A DNA stretch of 64,000 nucleotides from Fomitopsis serialis (GCF_022376445.1 NW_025955053.1:92728-156727); one strand, 5' to 3'. Shown: positions 35,578 through 48,500, counted from the stretch's first letter. The notes: generated by a model from the letters alone, not told the origin. Translations and numbers: made by a program.

Positions 35578-38312
35578 TTACACCACGTTGTGGACAGCCG
35601 ATAATATGCTCGATGGTGTACGCTGCCAGCTCGAACCGCTGGTCACGTTGTCGCCATGCCGTTCAAAAACACTCCCATGGCTTTGTTCGACGTGCTCATC
35701 TGGTATGCACTCAATCCAGCCTCGTCTTTGAAGAGTGTGAGTCACCTTCCTGTCATTATGAGCGATGGAATAACGACTGACCGCGTTACGAAAGGGTCTC
35801 CTTGCATGTAGTGCCCGGTCACTCTGACGACGAAATCTAATGCGAGGGACGCGTCTCTGAGCCTCGGTGTATCGCGTTTGAATAGCCACTGGAGCCTTCG
35901 CGCGATGTGATTGGTAGATTGAATGATGTTTCTCAAAGTGTCCCTCTTGACGCGGTGGTGAGGCCGAGGAACATCAGACTCGGAGGTGCTCAACCACAAA
36001 GGCCAGCTGAAGCTGGCGAATAATACATCTGAATTGTCCACGATGACTGTCATGACGAATTGTAGTGCCCAAGCCAACCTGATGACGGCCGCGCGTGGAA
36101 GTCCATCTTCGACTTCCTGCATCTTCTTGCGGGAGCAACTGGCCAGGAACTCTTCGTATAGTCCGAGCGTGTGGAGCAGATAGCTTCCTGATGACAGTTC
36201 GCCGGGGAGCATTTGTCCGTCGTGGACATACATCTCGCATATGATCAGAGCGATCGTGGTGATTTGGACAACGACAACGCTATCGCGGCTGGCATATGCT
36301 GCTGAAAGGGCATTCTGTATGCACTCCCAATCTATACCGAGCGTCAGTTAGCGATGGGTGCATGCGTGACGAGAACCTTAGTACTTGCCTTGAGTGTTGC
36401 GTAAACGTCGCAGCGTGGCATGGGGCTCACAGTGCCTCATGGCGACTCCGGGGATCAGACGGTAGCCCCTGTCCTTCACGTTCAAATGGGAATTAACAGG
36501 GACGTAGATGTTTTGTATGACGTCCAATATGGCCCTGGTCCTGTCGTCGCCGATAGGCCTACTAGTACTCGGCATCTGCAGATGCTCAAATAAAGCGATA
36601 CACAGTTGTGTCGCATCGTTGTAAGGCATAGCGCGGATAAGGCCGGCCAGTGCGTCACGGTTCGAATCCGACTTGAAAGACTCTAGTAAGGCATTCGACA
36701 CTGTCATGTCCCCTTCGAGACACGTGTTGAGCACCATGCGACCCGTCATGACAGTCACGATGTTATCGAGCTTGTCGTATTGCAGCGGCTGCGGCGAATA
36801 CGCATCCTCCCGACTTGACAAGACCATCCCCCTGGCTTTGCCGATCGCCAACACGTTCTCGAATGCGAGAGACGGGGATATCTCTTTGAGACAGGTCTCC
36901 ATTGATCGAAGGACATCTACGTCGAGTGCAATGGAGTATATGTCTGAGAACAACGTTGATTCTGCGCGCCTGGAAGTGATGCCGTGTAGACGGAGTTGTT
37001 CATGTCCCACCCAGTTAGATGTCTCCATGACCTTGTGGAGATAGGCTTGGTGCGTGTCAAGTGCGCGATAAGCTGCCATTATGGTGTCTGCGAAGCTGCA
37101 GAGGCTGTCCATTATCCAGCGGGAGGGTATCCCCGCATGGCTGAACAAGCTGTCGCCGGAGTGGATGGAAGATTCGAGTTCGCCCAAGCGTTTGCACATA
37201 GCAAACAGCACGACGGGGCGTAACCATAGGCATATCCTCCACATAACCCAGCAGATTGCCCAGTGAATCCACCTCACGATTCGGCATATCCACCAAGCTT
37301 GTGGTGACTTGTAGGGACTGTACTCGACGAATGCCGGTATGCAGGTCGTGATGATGAGGAACAAGAACAAGAAGCACATGAGGACCATGCTTGGAAGAGC
37401 AACGCCAGCGCTAATCGCTTTCAGATAACCTGCAATCCCCAGCAGAAAGAGAACGAGGGCGATCTGCAGTAGGCAGGGAAGGAGGCCAACGATGAACTCG
37501 ACTTTCCACTTGTTGAGCGCATCTCTACGGAGGCGCCAGGTCCAAAGCTTCTGGGGTGCGCTCCGTAAGCCGGCCTGTTCCGCGTGGAAGTTGAGCCACT
37601 GATTGACAGCCAAAGCCATGGACGCCGCGGCAACGCTGCAGACCAGAGAGGCGAACCACAGTGTAGCAATCCACTGGGGTGGAGAGGGAGGGGGTGGCCT
37701 TGTAAATGGCTCCGATTTCGGGTGAGTCGCTGTAGCAGCCGTTGCTGTCAATGCTGTATGGATTGATTCCACGGGGATGTCGCCAAGCTGCGACGAAATT
37801 CGCTCAAGAATACATGCTGTACGTTCCAGGATTACTGTATGCTGCTCCAGAATAATCGTGTTAAAATTGGGCGCCTCCGGCTGTAAGACAGCATAATACT
37901 GCACGACGAATGCAGTCACGACCGCTGAGAATAGACCAGCCTAGCAACCCAATCTTCAGTATTTCCAAGATGTACCGAGAGGAGTACGTACAAAGACAAG
38001 CAACGTGTGAATCTCGTTTCGCCATCGCTTTACCCGCGATTCTTCATACGTCCACACTTCCTTTGCCAGCTGCGACCAGGCCGGAGAGATTCCGATCTCT
38101 GGATCCTGACCACCTGGCGCATCGGTAGTTTCATCGGCCTTTCCGTCTTTGACTCCTGCATCGGGGACAGCTGGGCTAGAAGCTATGGCTTCTTGCGGAA
38201 AATACGACGCAGCAGAGACCTCAGCCGTTTCCTGGTAATAAATTGCGAGCAAAGACAGCGCGATCAGCGTTCACACCGTAAGCAAGGGCTTGGTGCATAC
38301 CTCGGGCTCCAT
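35578..38312 (-). CDS. DUF6535 membrane protein
   Basis: Basidiomycete-specific family of unknown function. The start is a 12-base exon (ATG at 38312, MEPE), then exon 37992-38231 and the long exon from about 37941 to 36391. The family domain spans the second and third exons: WSQLAKEVWTYEE, EIHTLLVF|AGLFSAVVTAFVVQYY, SLVCSVAAASMALAVNQWL, RRDALNKWKVEFIVGLLPCLLQ and the end FVEYSPYKSPQAWW, with four hydrophobic helices. The large C-terminal part is mostly helical and has no known motif. An intron about 36330-36390 leads to another long exon. The last splice (donor GTCAGT near 35790) and the stop at 35578 are tentative. These genes are numerous and variable in Agaricomycetes. Confidence 0.8.
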
Positions 38313-39468
38313 AACAGGTTGTACTTCAGGCCGTCTAGCGAAAGGCTGCAAGACAGGTCCCTGAGGTCAACCGTCTATTTAATTAGGTTTCAATGGGAGG
38401 CTGTGTAAAGATGGTTGTCACGCAATTGGGATGGGGCTAGGCAGACGGTTTCCCACCAAGGGCCCGTACCCCATTGGCACCTGTCCGGGTTTCGCGAGCT
38501 CCAGCACCGGTAAGTCATGTCATAGTACGGACTTGACCATCTGCCAAATGGCTGCTCGAATTATCAACTGCTAATGATTGTCTCAGACATAAGTAGTCAG
38601 AGTCGTCATCATGAGCTAGCAACTGTGTAACGTGGATTCCAAAGAAGTAGCAGCACCGTCCTGTACAGTACCAGTGTCAAATAGTGGAACCAACCAAGAA
38701 CCGACTGGACTTGAGAAGAGGAGGAAGAACAGGAGGACAGTGGGCTGTGTTTGGGAATTCCGACACGTAAGTACTCGTTACATCATATATCAACGATGCG
38801 GTGGCAGCGAAAAGCTTGCGCTATCCCATGCTCTGGCCCGGGGTGAACTCAGCACATATGATGTGACGGGGAGATGATGGGGCGAGGGCGAGCCAAACGT
38901 GCAGGAAGGCTCGAAAGTCAAAGGTATGTACGTACCTGTACGTGACTAGTGCTCCGAGCAGCGCTCACCGCGGGCCTTTCTTGCTAGTGCTCACGCGATG
39001 GTCTCGTACCCATCCGATGGGACGATGTCGCACCCTACCACCGCACACCTCCCGCGGTGGTGGGGTGCGACTACTCCCATCGGATGGGTACGATGCCACC
39101 ACGCGAGGGAAATTCGACTTCGGTCCGACATGACTTGGACATGACAGCTACATACAATCTCAGTATGCTTTAACTCAAGTTTTTAAAGTTAAACGTTTGG
39201 CGGCATTTCTGGCACGTACTTTCTAGACAATATACTGCTACTCATCGGGAGGAGGGCGAGAAGGAGCGTAGACATGGCAGTAGCAGACGTCAGACTCTGA
39301 GGCAGACACAGTCACAATAGTGTGATTGGCGCGCTTCTACACGCCATGGCCTCCTCGCGCCACCGTGATCTGGTCCTTGCCTGCGACCACGACGTGCAAC
39401 AAGACATTGAGACAAAGGCTTCCTCTCTACCAATCAATAACTCGGGAACGTATAGTGCTTCCTTGAGA
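38313..39468. other. Intergenic region with a large inverted repeat
   Basis: Between divergent genes. No ORF of note; it contains the imperfect palindrome at 38994-39105. Confidence 0.5.
38994..39105. repeat. Large imperfect palindrome (about 50-bp arms)
   Basis: The left arm runs from cgcg at 38994 to ccaccgc at 39044; the right arm runs from gcggtgg at 39054 to cgcg at 39105, with a 9-base loop. The inner 40 bases pair almost fully, including TCGTACCCATCCGATGGG against CCCATCGGATGGGTACGA. It would form a long hairpin in single-stranded DNA or RNA. Confidence 0.85.
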
Positions 39469-41474
39469 ATGCGACCAGAGCTCTTATTCTGCCTGGGTGC
39501 TGCACTGACTGCACAGGCAGCTGCGCTGAGACTACCGTTCAACATCCCCTTCTTCTCAAACGACCAGGCCCCTCTCATAGACATCGATGCCCTTCTGCCC
39601 GCCTCGACGCCGCCGAACCGTGTTGCCATTATAGGAGCAGGAGCTGGTGGTTCCTCTGCGGCATTCTGGATCGCAAAGGCGAAGGAGCGGTTCGGCCTGG
39701 ACATCGAAGTGGACGTGTATGAGAAGAATGACTACATCGGCGGACGTATGTTGCATCACTTTGTATCGTATGCACTCAGACCCAATACTGATGTGTTCTG
39801 CGACCAGGAAGCACGGTCGTGTACCCGTACAATAACACAGAGTACGAGGCGGTCGAGCTGGGCGCGTCAATCTTCGTGAAGGTAAATCGGAACATTTGGC
39901 GAGCCACGGAAGAATTTGGATTGGAACGAATCGGCTTTGGAGACGACAACAACGTGATGGGGATTTGGGACGGCCAGGAGTTTGTGTTGACGGTGCGTAC
40001 CGTTCTGGTTATTGACGCCTGTGGGCTATGGGCTTGAGGTTCTCTGCTTGCGGAGTGCGCTGGATAGTGAAGTGAACTCGATGTCACATGAAGCGGATAG
40101 CAGGGCGAACGGGACCTCATCGCGCAACATATTACTAGATTCTCGTCTCTGGACATGCCATGTAGTTCGATGGCTGACTCGTGTCTTACACACAGACTGG
40201 TGGCGGTAGCTTCCTCGGGAGCTGGATGGACACGCTGAAGGTCATCTGGCGGTACGGCATCACCGCTCCTCGCCGCGCTCAGGCTATCGTCAAATCCATG
40301 TTCACCCAATTCCTCACACTGTACACCCCCTCCGCGCCGCGCTTCTCCAATATCACGGCGCTCGCATCGAGCCTCGGCTGGACGCCCGCCATAGCGAGCA
40401 CTACCGCAGAGTATTTCGACACACAGGGCATCGGGCGGCTGTTCACGCGCGAGCTCGTGGACGCGGTGACGCGGGTCAACTACGGGCAGGATGTCGACTC
40501 GCTGCACGCACTCGAGGGCATGTGCTCGCTCGCGGCGGAGAACGCTGCGAGCGTCAAGGGCGGGAACTTCCAGGTCTTTGAACAGTTCCTCGCGAGGAGC
40601 AACGCGACGGTGCACCTGAAAACGGAGGTGACGAGCCTGATCCAGGACGCAGCGAGCGGGGCGTGGCTCGTCGGCACGGGTGGTACGACGCGTTCACGGG
40701 CGTATCGCGGAGTCATCCTGGCAGCGCCGTTCTACAGTGCCGCGATCGAGGTGTCACCACCTGCGCTGCTCGCGCCTGTGCCGGAGCAGCCGTACGTGCA
40801 CCTGCACGTCACGCTCCTGAGCACGACCGCGCGCACGCCGAGCCCTGCGTACTTCGGGCTGAGCGGCGAGAGCGCGCCGACGGAGGTGCTGACGACGCAC
40901 AACCGCGTGCGGGAGGGCCTCGGGCCTGAGCCGGAGTTCAACTCGATGACCTACCACGGGAAAATCAAGAAGGTGGATGGGTCGCCGATCGAGCACGACG
41001 AGTGGGTCGTAAGATCTTCTCGAAGCAGCGGGTGGAGGACGAGTGGTTGAAGAACATGTTCGGTGCGGGAAATGTGGGCTGGGTCTTGAGGAAGGAGGTC
41101 AGTGATGTGCTTCCATTCGCCGTCATGCGATTGAACGATAGGCTGCCGTCTTAGTGGGATGCATATCCTGTCTTGCCTCCGACGGTGTCCTTCCCGCCTA
41201 TCAAGCTGGCGAAGGGCCTGTATTACGTCAACGCCTTCGAGCCGTAAGCATATTTCCTATACTTAACGCCCTGCCCGTGACCTCACGACGTTTTTGATTT
41301 CGCAGCTTCATCTCGACCATGGAGACAGAAACGATCGCCTCGCGCAACGTCGTCGACCTCCTCCTGCATGACGAGTTCGACGCCAGCATCTGTCCGGCTG
41401 CTGATACAGCCGACGAAGAGGCTGCCGCTGCGAAAACGCAAGACGATCAGTTCGTGCTTGGATGGGACTGCTAG
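39469..41474 (+). CDS. Prenylcysteine lyase/oxidase (FAD-dependent), one frame break
   Basis: FAD thioether oxidase of the PCYOX family, which breaks down prenylcysteine left by turnover of prenylated proteins. The start at 39469 gives an N-terminal signal sequence (LLFCLGAALTAQAAA). FAD fold: VAIIGAGAGGSSAAFW, with the acidic VDVYEKNDYIGGR end of the Rossmann unit. Introns fit at about 39747-39811, 39992-40197, 41100-41154 and 41244-41306. Further family blocks: GASIFVKVNRNIW, SLGWTP, LVDAVTRVNYGQD, SLHALEGMCSLA, and a C-terminal AKGLYYVNAFEP and ETIASRNVVDLLL. Near 41010 one base is missing (DEWVV then KIFSKQRVEDEW in the next frame). TAG 41472-41474. Probably acts in the vacuole or secretory path. 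Confidence 0.87.
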
Positions 41475-42198
41475 GCTACGTGTACTTTGCTGTGTTCGTT
41501 CGTTGTGTTGCTATCTATTCGGGTCGGTTGTCATTGTGTATTGTAAAACACTATTATATATGGTGCTGTGACGCATCTTGTCATGTTGTAATGTGGGCCT
41601 CCGATAGGGACTTATACGGATCATCGGGTGTTGTGTCTCGTCACTCGAATGAGACTGAAGCTTGTTGTCACTCATAACGCCACGCAGACCAGGATCCCAA
41701 TTGCCGACCGCAGAGAAAGACAGAACCATCCGATTATTCGAAGTAGGAGGGATTGAGGATTAACGATTCATAACATTGCTACAGTAGGTACCGACCCCAA
41801 GTCGAGTCCGTTCACGCTCTCGATGGCATACAACGACCAGTCGAACAACAACGATGCACAGGATGCTTGGAGACATAGCTAGAGTCCGTGATCACGTGTT
41901 CAATACGCAAGGAGAGCGTGCGAGCGTCGAGGCGTATGGTAGGTTATAGGGCGGGGCTGAGGACCTGAGGTGGTCCAGACGATGGGTATCTTGTTATAGC
42001 ATCGTCGCCCGCAACGAAGGTCATGACGTGATTCTATCTTCACCGGCACATTAGATCAGCGTGGGCATAGGGAACCAAGCTCAAATACTCACGGGGCGCG
42101 CCGCATTCTACCTCTCCATAATTCCACATATAGGCCCTGAGAACCACACAGCATTTCCTTCGGCTTCATATCCACACCTTCACCGGACAGACTCCCCG
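41475..42198. other. Intergenic region
   Basis: About 720 bases between convergent genes; nothing recognised. Confidence 0.5.
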
Positions 42199-42858
42199 CT
42201 ACAGGTCTTCATGCGCGCTCAGCGCGTTTACCGCGTAGGCGAACGGGCTGGACGCGTTGCCGAGGTAGCTCGCACTCCACTTCAGCGCAGCGGGAACACT
42301 GAGTTCGCCGTCGAGGTAGTACCGCGCGCGCCCGCACAGGTAGCGGACGTGTTGGGGGAAGTAGAGGTACGCGGTCGTCACGAACAAGCCGAGCAACAAC
42401 CAAACTGCGCACACTGTCGCGGACGCTATCAATATGAGAGAATAAGGGCAGATGAAGGGGCACGCACTGACGACGACCTTCTCCCATGGCTGCATCATCG
42501 ACAACGCGAAGGTCGTTTCGAGCCAGAGGCGGCGGCGCCAGACGAACTTTGCGAGCCTGCTGCGCGGCGCGCGGTATGGCATATGCAACCTGAAGGCGAC
42601 GTCCCAAGTGCTTGGCTCCCGCTGCCACTCTGCATACGACATCGCCGACATCGCCGTGGATGGCGTCGTCGGGGTCACAGACTTTGGGGAGGGCGGCGAG
42701 TCCGTGCGTGGCGGACGGGGACGAGGGGCAATTTGCGGGGAGCGAAGCGATGGCGCTTGTGGCGCCAGGTCCACGCTTGGCGCTGCGTCGCGCGAAACGT
42801 CGGGCGCGAGATCAAAGTCGACAATGCGCACGGGCGATTGAGCATGCTTTCGTACCAT
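42199..42858 (-). CDS. Serine palmitoyltransferase small-subunit-like protein, copy 1
   Basis: Small membrane protein. The key match is the small activating subunit of serine palmitoyltransferase (ssSPT; yeast Tsc3 role), which stimulates the first step of sphingolipid synthesis in the endoplasmic reticulum: LETTFALSMMQPWEKVVV corresponds to the helix ending in LEPWER of animal ssSPT, and AYLYFPQHVRYL to the YVFMPQH helix. A 42-base GTGCGT...ATAG intron near 42428-42469 is likely but keeps the frame if retained. The N-terminal 70 residues are Pro/Ser-rich and probably cytosolic; the ORF begins at 42858, and a later Met (MSAM) is possible. The assignment rests on motif recognition, not on a search. 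A paralog lies 1.6 kb away on the same strand. Confidence 0.6.
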   Translation of the reverse strand: MVRKHAQSPVRIVDFDLAPDVSRDAAPSVDLAPQAPSLRSPQIAPRPRPPRTDSPPSPKSVTPTTPSTAMSAMSYAEWQREPSTWDVAFRLHMPYRAPRSRLAKFVWRRRLWLETTFALSMMQPWEKVVVSACPFICPYSLILIASATVCAVWLLLGLFVTTAYLYFPQHVRYLCGRARYYLDGELSVPAALKWSASYLGNASSPFAYAVNALSAHEDL

Positions 42859-44433
42859 CCTGGAAGTTCGGGAGAGATGGAGGACAGGGCAAAGAATACG
42901 AGGTGGAGGTCGCTGTCAGTGTCAGGCGTGTCCCTAGTAGAGAACTCGGTGATCGGGACCTTCTCGCTTGGCCGGCACTGCGATGGGCTGCGCGCTCGCT
43001 GTACGTTTATGCGGCCACAGGAACGCAGGCAATACGGGGTATGGTGAAGTGAGAGAAGATTACCAGGGGGGTTCAGAGGGGACTCAAAGGGATTCAGAGG
43101 GGACGAGGCAGAATCAGACTACCGCAACGCCAAGCGCAACGTCCATATCAGCGCAGTGTTCGTACCCAGTCGCTGCCGCATCAGACGCAGTCTGAAAGCG
43201 CAGCGGACAGTCCCTGATACCTACAACGGACGATTTGAACCTATGCGATTGACCGAGTCGACTGCGATAGGGGCACGAGCGGTTCGGAGGATTCACCCTG
43301 AGCTCGTGCCTCTTGTTCTTCAAGCTTCAAGCTTCAACGTCAATTTCATGCCTGTACAACACAGCAAATAGGGCCAGCACTTGGTCGTCACTTAGACTAT
43401 TACATCGTCGTTTCAATTTATGACGAAGCCCTCTAATGAGCTGGAGATTGTGCGCGGAAGACGATTCAAACATTCACACGAACCGGCATGCGCAGTCTCC
43501 GTTCCATATTAACAACATTGTTACTAACATCATACATGGCATAACAGCCTCAGCATGATCTCATACTTACCGGTCTCATATTGGTGTCGTATCATAGCTT
43601 TGCGAGGCTTGGCGCTCCGTCTGTGCTCCGTGTGGCGCGAAGGTTAGCACCAGAAGGCACCAGAGGACAACCAGAAGATCCTGTTTATCGGAGGGGACTA
43701 ACCTTGTACTCATCCACTCCGAGTCCGTACTCTCACTCAACTCTCAATAACCTCCATACGGCAGTACAGTAGAGTCGGGATTGGGGCCTAGTTCAAGTTG
43801 AACTTGGGGTACATAATAACATATGACCGAGGGTATTCCTGTTGTGATATTCCGGGTATGTCAGCGGGTGGCACGGAGCGCGGACTGTAGCAGTACATAC
43901 GTAAGCAGGTCCACTGGGTGTGTGGGCTGTTGGAGGAATCATCGGCACCACCCGACCCATGTCGTCTTGCACAGCGTGTGGTTGGGCAGTAGACTCGTTA
44001 CATACGAGGTCTTCTTTGTCGGCCAGGCCACACGTCAATGCCTGAGATCTGAGACTTTGCTGAAAACGGGCAGAGGTCGTTGGGCCTTTGTACAAATCTG
44101 TCTGACCTCAGACATACTCGTCGAACGACGATCGCCAAGGCCAAAATTTGCGATTGGCGAATCCTGTGACTCTAACAAGCATGGCTAAAGGATGTAGACA
44201 AATTGAGAACCCGAAAGCCATAAATTATCATGCGAGATGCAGAGCATATAATACGACCGTGTGCCCGGAGACCGATTGAAGTCTGAACGGGTACATAAAC
44301 CAAGAAGCTATCTGTGCGTGCATAAGCGCAGAACCGAATCCACAGCAGCTCCACTCACCGATATCAATAACATACGACCAGATCTCCATCCAACATCCGC
44401 CAACATCCCCCCCTCCCCTTGCGAACCGCTACC
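42859..44433. other. Spacer between the two small-subunit-like genes
   Basis: About 1.6 kb without a supported gene. A short direct repeat (TTCAGAGGGGAC at 43072 and 43093) and a 15-base odd palindrome near 43792 are visible. Confidence 0.45.
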
Positions 44434-44891
44434 TCACAGCTCGCCTGTCAGATTCCGCGTCGCCCATCCTGCGACCGTGCTGGGGTCGGACTCCTGCCCC
44501 AAGAAATAGTACGTGGTACGCTGCGTCACATACACCGCCGACTGGGGCGCGTACTTGTACAGGCCCGTCAGGGCGAGGACCGCAATCGAGTACAGGATGA
44601 TGACTGTCGCAAGCCTCCGTCAGTTTCGTCTTGTCAGCGACCCCGGGTATATATACGTCGGGCGAAAGCAGATGGAGGCTCACTCATCAGTATCTTCTCC
44701 CACGTCTCGAGCAGACAGAGCCCCAGCGTCGTCTCCAAGAGCATGCGCTTCCGCCAGAGGAACGCGCTGACAGTGTTCGTTGGCGGGCGGTACGGGATCG
44801 TGATCCCGAAGATGGCAGCGAGCGTCGTAGGCACGCGCCGCCACGTCTCGGGGGACATTGCTGGCGTCGAGGTGGACGAGAGCATCTTCAT
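44434..44891 (-). CDS. Serine palmitoyltransferase small-subunit-like protein, copy 2
   Basis: Paralog of the gene at 42199-42858. ATG at 44891; exon 1 reads to KILM, then an intron of about 80 bases (GTGAGC...GACAG, about 44606-44684), then exon 2 with ILYSIAVLALTGLYKYAPQS and a stop at 44434-44436. Shared pattern with copy 1: Phe-x-Trp-Arg-Lys/Arg-Arg before LLETTLGLCLLETWEKIL, a second helix, and the P-Q residues after the second helix. It lacks the long Pro-rich N-terminus. Same role inferred, with somewhat lower certainty because the PQH motif is PQS here. Confidence 0.57.
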
Positions 44892-45518
44892 GATTGGGAA
44901 GTATAGGTGCTGAGGTGCAGGCGTCGACTGCCGGGGGTTATTAAGACAGGTCCTGAGAACGAGCTGAATTAGAATGGGGTCGTGTCCTCGTGAAGACCTT
45001 GCTAGAAATAGGTGGCGATTACAGCAACAAGCGTATGTTCGAAAGCAGGAAAATGGGCAAGAAGTAGTATGTTAGGTGCGCGTATGGGCCGCCCCCGCTA
45101 ACGACGACGAAGACGAAGACGAGAAAGATGTCGATGAGGAGTTTCGGACGCGGACGCACGAACTTGAAGGTCGCCCGAGTCCGATCGGCAATATCCGAGG
45201 GACCCGAGTACTTATGTGAATCTGATTCTTGCGGCCATCAGCAGTGCCTCCCTGACAAAACGGGACGGTGCACCGGTTTCTCAATCTATCTATGTACGTC
45301 TGTCGATAATGTGTATACTGACAATGACTAGTAAGTAGTACTCAGGAAACATGTACGCGTACTACAAACAATGTGAGTCGTACATTCGTCCATACCACGA
45401 CATCAGTTCAAACATGCTCAAGGACCACAGTAACTACCTCTACCTTTCCCGAGGCGTTGTGGAGCTCCGAATTCTCAGCAAGTTACCAGCCGCTTTAGGC
45501 CTACTACGGGTTCAGCGC
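44892..45518. other. Intergenic region
   Basis: About 630 bases; a GAC/GAA-rich tract (about 45097-45135) is the only notable item. Confidence 0.5.
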
Positions 45519-48500
45519 TCAGCAATCGGCCATCTCGGTCACGACGCTTGCAGACTCGGGGTCGGGAGTGGTTGCACTCTGTGATTCTTCACGGAGCTGC
45601 TCGAGATCAGCAAGCGTGACGTCGGCCAGAAGCTGAAGCTGCGAGATGGCTAGGTATGGTTCCAGAGCATGGGACAGGGCCATCGCCGACAGAGAGTCTA
45701 AGCCGTAAGACGTGAGAGGCACGTCAGAAGACAAGTCCTCGTGGTCTATGTCAAGCGCATCACAAATGATGTTGCCCAAATCGCGCTCCAAGTCTTTAGA
45801 GGAGTTCTGGTCGGTGTCTGACTGGGATTCTTTGACCACGAGGTGGTCGTAAAGTGGGGAAGACCCATTCTTGCTCTGGACGAGGCTCCAGTCACAATCT
45901 GGGATGTATTGCCAGACAGGTCCTTCACGCATTTTCAGCAATGCGTCGCCGATGCACTCGCAGAGTGCTATGAGTTTCTCGTCAGATTTGGCCTAGGTCA
46001 TTGTCAATGTTAGACGATGTAACTTGCCTTCGCACGTCATGGCCCAGGCGCTGAGGTGCCTAAAACGCGACCATTTTGTACTGTCGGTAGCGGCCAGGGT
46101 GAGGGACCCCCCGGTATCGTTGATCATTGGTGGAACGATGGTCGCAGCGTTCTTGTATTGCCTCGTCAACCCTGTCAAAGCGGTATTTGCGCTGCAGTGA
46201 CGAGGTCAGTATGGTTTCGCAACGCGACCGAGTCACGAAGCTGCTAACATACCTGGCGTAATTGGTTTGCCCAGCATTTCCCAACAGCCCCGCGACAGAC
46301 GAGAAGGCGAGCACGAAGTCCAGCGAATCAATATCGATGACCTTCTCCAAGGCATGGAAGGCACCCAATTTTGCGGTGAAAGAGGCTTCAAATGTATCCG
46401 ACGTTTGTGTGGCGAATGTACGGTCGATCAGGTTGGTCGTCATGAGCATGCACCCACCAAGCGGTTTCTGGATCGACTTTACTAACTTCCTTGTTTCCTC
46501 GACCGACGATGCGTCGATGGCCTCCGTACGTAGCACCAAGTCATCCCGTGATCGCAGGTAAGCGAGAACCCTCAAAGCGATGAATTCGTCTTTCGTCGCG
46601 AGTTTGGCCGTCCCTGAGCGAGAGGTGAGGACGATCTCACGCGCCCCGTTCTACGACGTACGTTAGTCTCACATTTGAGTTTGTGTATGTTCACATACCT
46701 GATACATCCAATACGCAACGGGTAGCCCCAATCCTCCGATGCCTCCGATCAAAATATACACCTTGTCAGGAGCGAAGATGGTGTCCACAAAGCATACGTC
46801 TGTTGGTCGTACTATGTCCAGCGCATCGATGGGAGGAGTGAAGACTTCTGTGAAGCTAGTAGGGTTCGACAACGCGAGCTTCAACGCATCCCCTATAGCC
46901 CACGGGTCCTCGGCCAGAATTCTCCCGACCCCAGTGCTGCGGTCATCCCATTGGAATACCTTGCCTGGTTGCAGCCGGTGCACCGTCCTGTCGATGTCGC
47001 TGGCATTCGCTTCCTCTCTCCCCGAAACCATGTATTTCGGCTGCCGAGATAGTGCGCTCCTGGTCTCCGAGATGCCGGCCTGCGACGGCAAGCGTACGAC
47101 GTGCAGTCCGCGGCTCTCGTATAGCTGGCACAGAACGCGCCCGAGCCCTGTGTCCGAGTGCGTTACGAGGATGCATTCGCCCTCCAGACGCGAGGGGTCG
47201 CTGAATCTGGCGGACCCGATGGCAAGCACAGCTAGAGCTGCGCCGAGCACATGAGGACCCCGAGTGACATCGGGAATGTCCGACATCTGCAAGAGGCTCC
47301 CGCGGTGAGCAATGAGGAAGTTGGAGAGGGGCCCAAGTGTAATTCCAACATAGACATTTGGTAAGCCGTCCACGCGTCCGATGAACGCTCGGCATGAGGA
47401 GATATTGGACGACCAGCCTAGGACACGGACCAGAACATGGCCTGGAGGTACCATCGGGTGAGAAACCTGCGAGAGGGTAGAGTGCTGATACGTCCATAGC
47501 GCTCCGGGGTCAAAAGACACGAGTTTCCTCGGCGCGGGCGATGATACGACCATGGGAGCACGCACTGAGCCATCCTCATGTACCGACATTTCTTCCTCTG
47601 CCAGCGGATGAGCACAGAGAGACTGTGCTGTCTCCTCGTATTCTCCAAGAGGCCATGTCGCGGGGAAAATGACGCAGAACACCTGCCACGATCGGTATTC
47701 CTTACGGAGAGACCTAGTGAAGCCGAGAACCGCGTCGCCGTCCGTACCTTTGGATGCGATGAAGCAGAGGGACTCTCTGTAGGACGGGTTCAAAGAGAGG
47801 ATTTTTTGCTGAAGTCTCATCTCATGTCCTCGGTGGTACTGGAAGATTAGGATTAGAAGCTCAGTGCTCCCGTCCTTGGATAACTGTGGCGGTTCCCCTA
47901 TGAGTATAGCACAAGAGGCGAGGACGCAATTACATACCCCGTCGACGATCATGGTCGTCTTCATATTTGACCCGTTGTCGCCCGACTCTGAAGAAATGGA
48001 GAGATGTATATCGAGTTGGCGATGGGCCATATCATATCGATGTTGGACTATCAATGGTGTTCGCCCGTGAGCTGCTACCTCGAGGGCATCTATGGTGCAT
48101 AGCGTCTGGCCGCGTTCGTTCATGAGCTTGAAGTCGTAAGTGAGCGACTCTAAAGCAGTGTCAGGACGCAAGCATCAAATTGCGGTATGAAGGCGTCTTA
48201 CCAGGCATCCATTTGACAAAGACTGCATGAGCGTAGATCTTCTCAGGCATCCCTTGAGCAAGCGCGTCATGGATAACTAGCGTCCCCAACTTTGATGGCA
48301 GATAGTAGTGACCGTGAGCGACGGCCCCAGTAATCAACGGATGCACTGCAACCTGCAGCGCAGCATCTAAAATTGCAGGATGCAGTCGGTAGTCCGAGAG
48401 ACTGAAGACAAGGTGTAAGAATTTGATGAGCAGGCACCAGACGCCGTCCACCTACTTGTCGAGATCGTCTCCTGCACCGCGAATTTCTATCAGAAATTCC

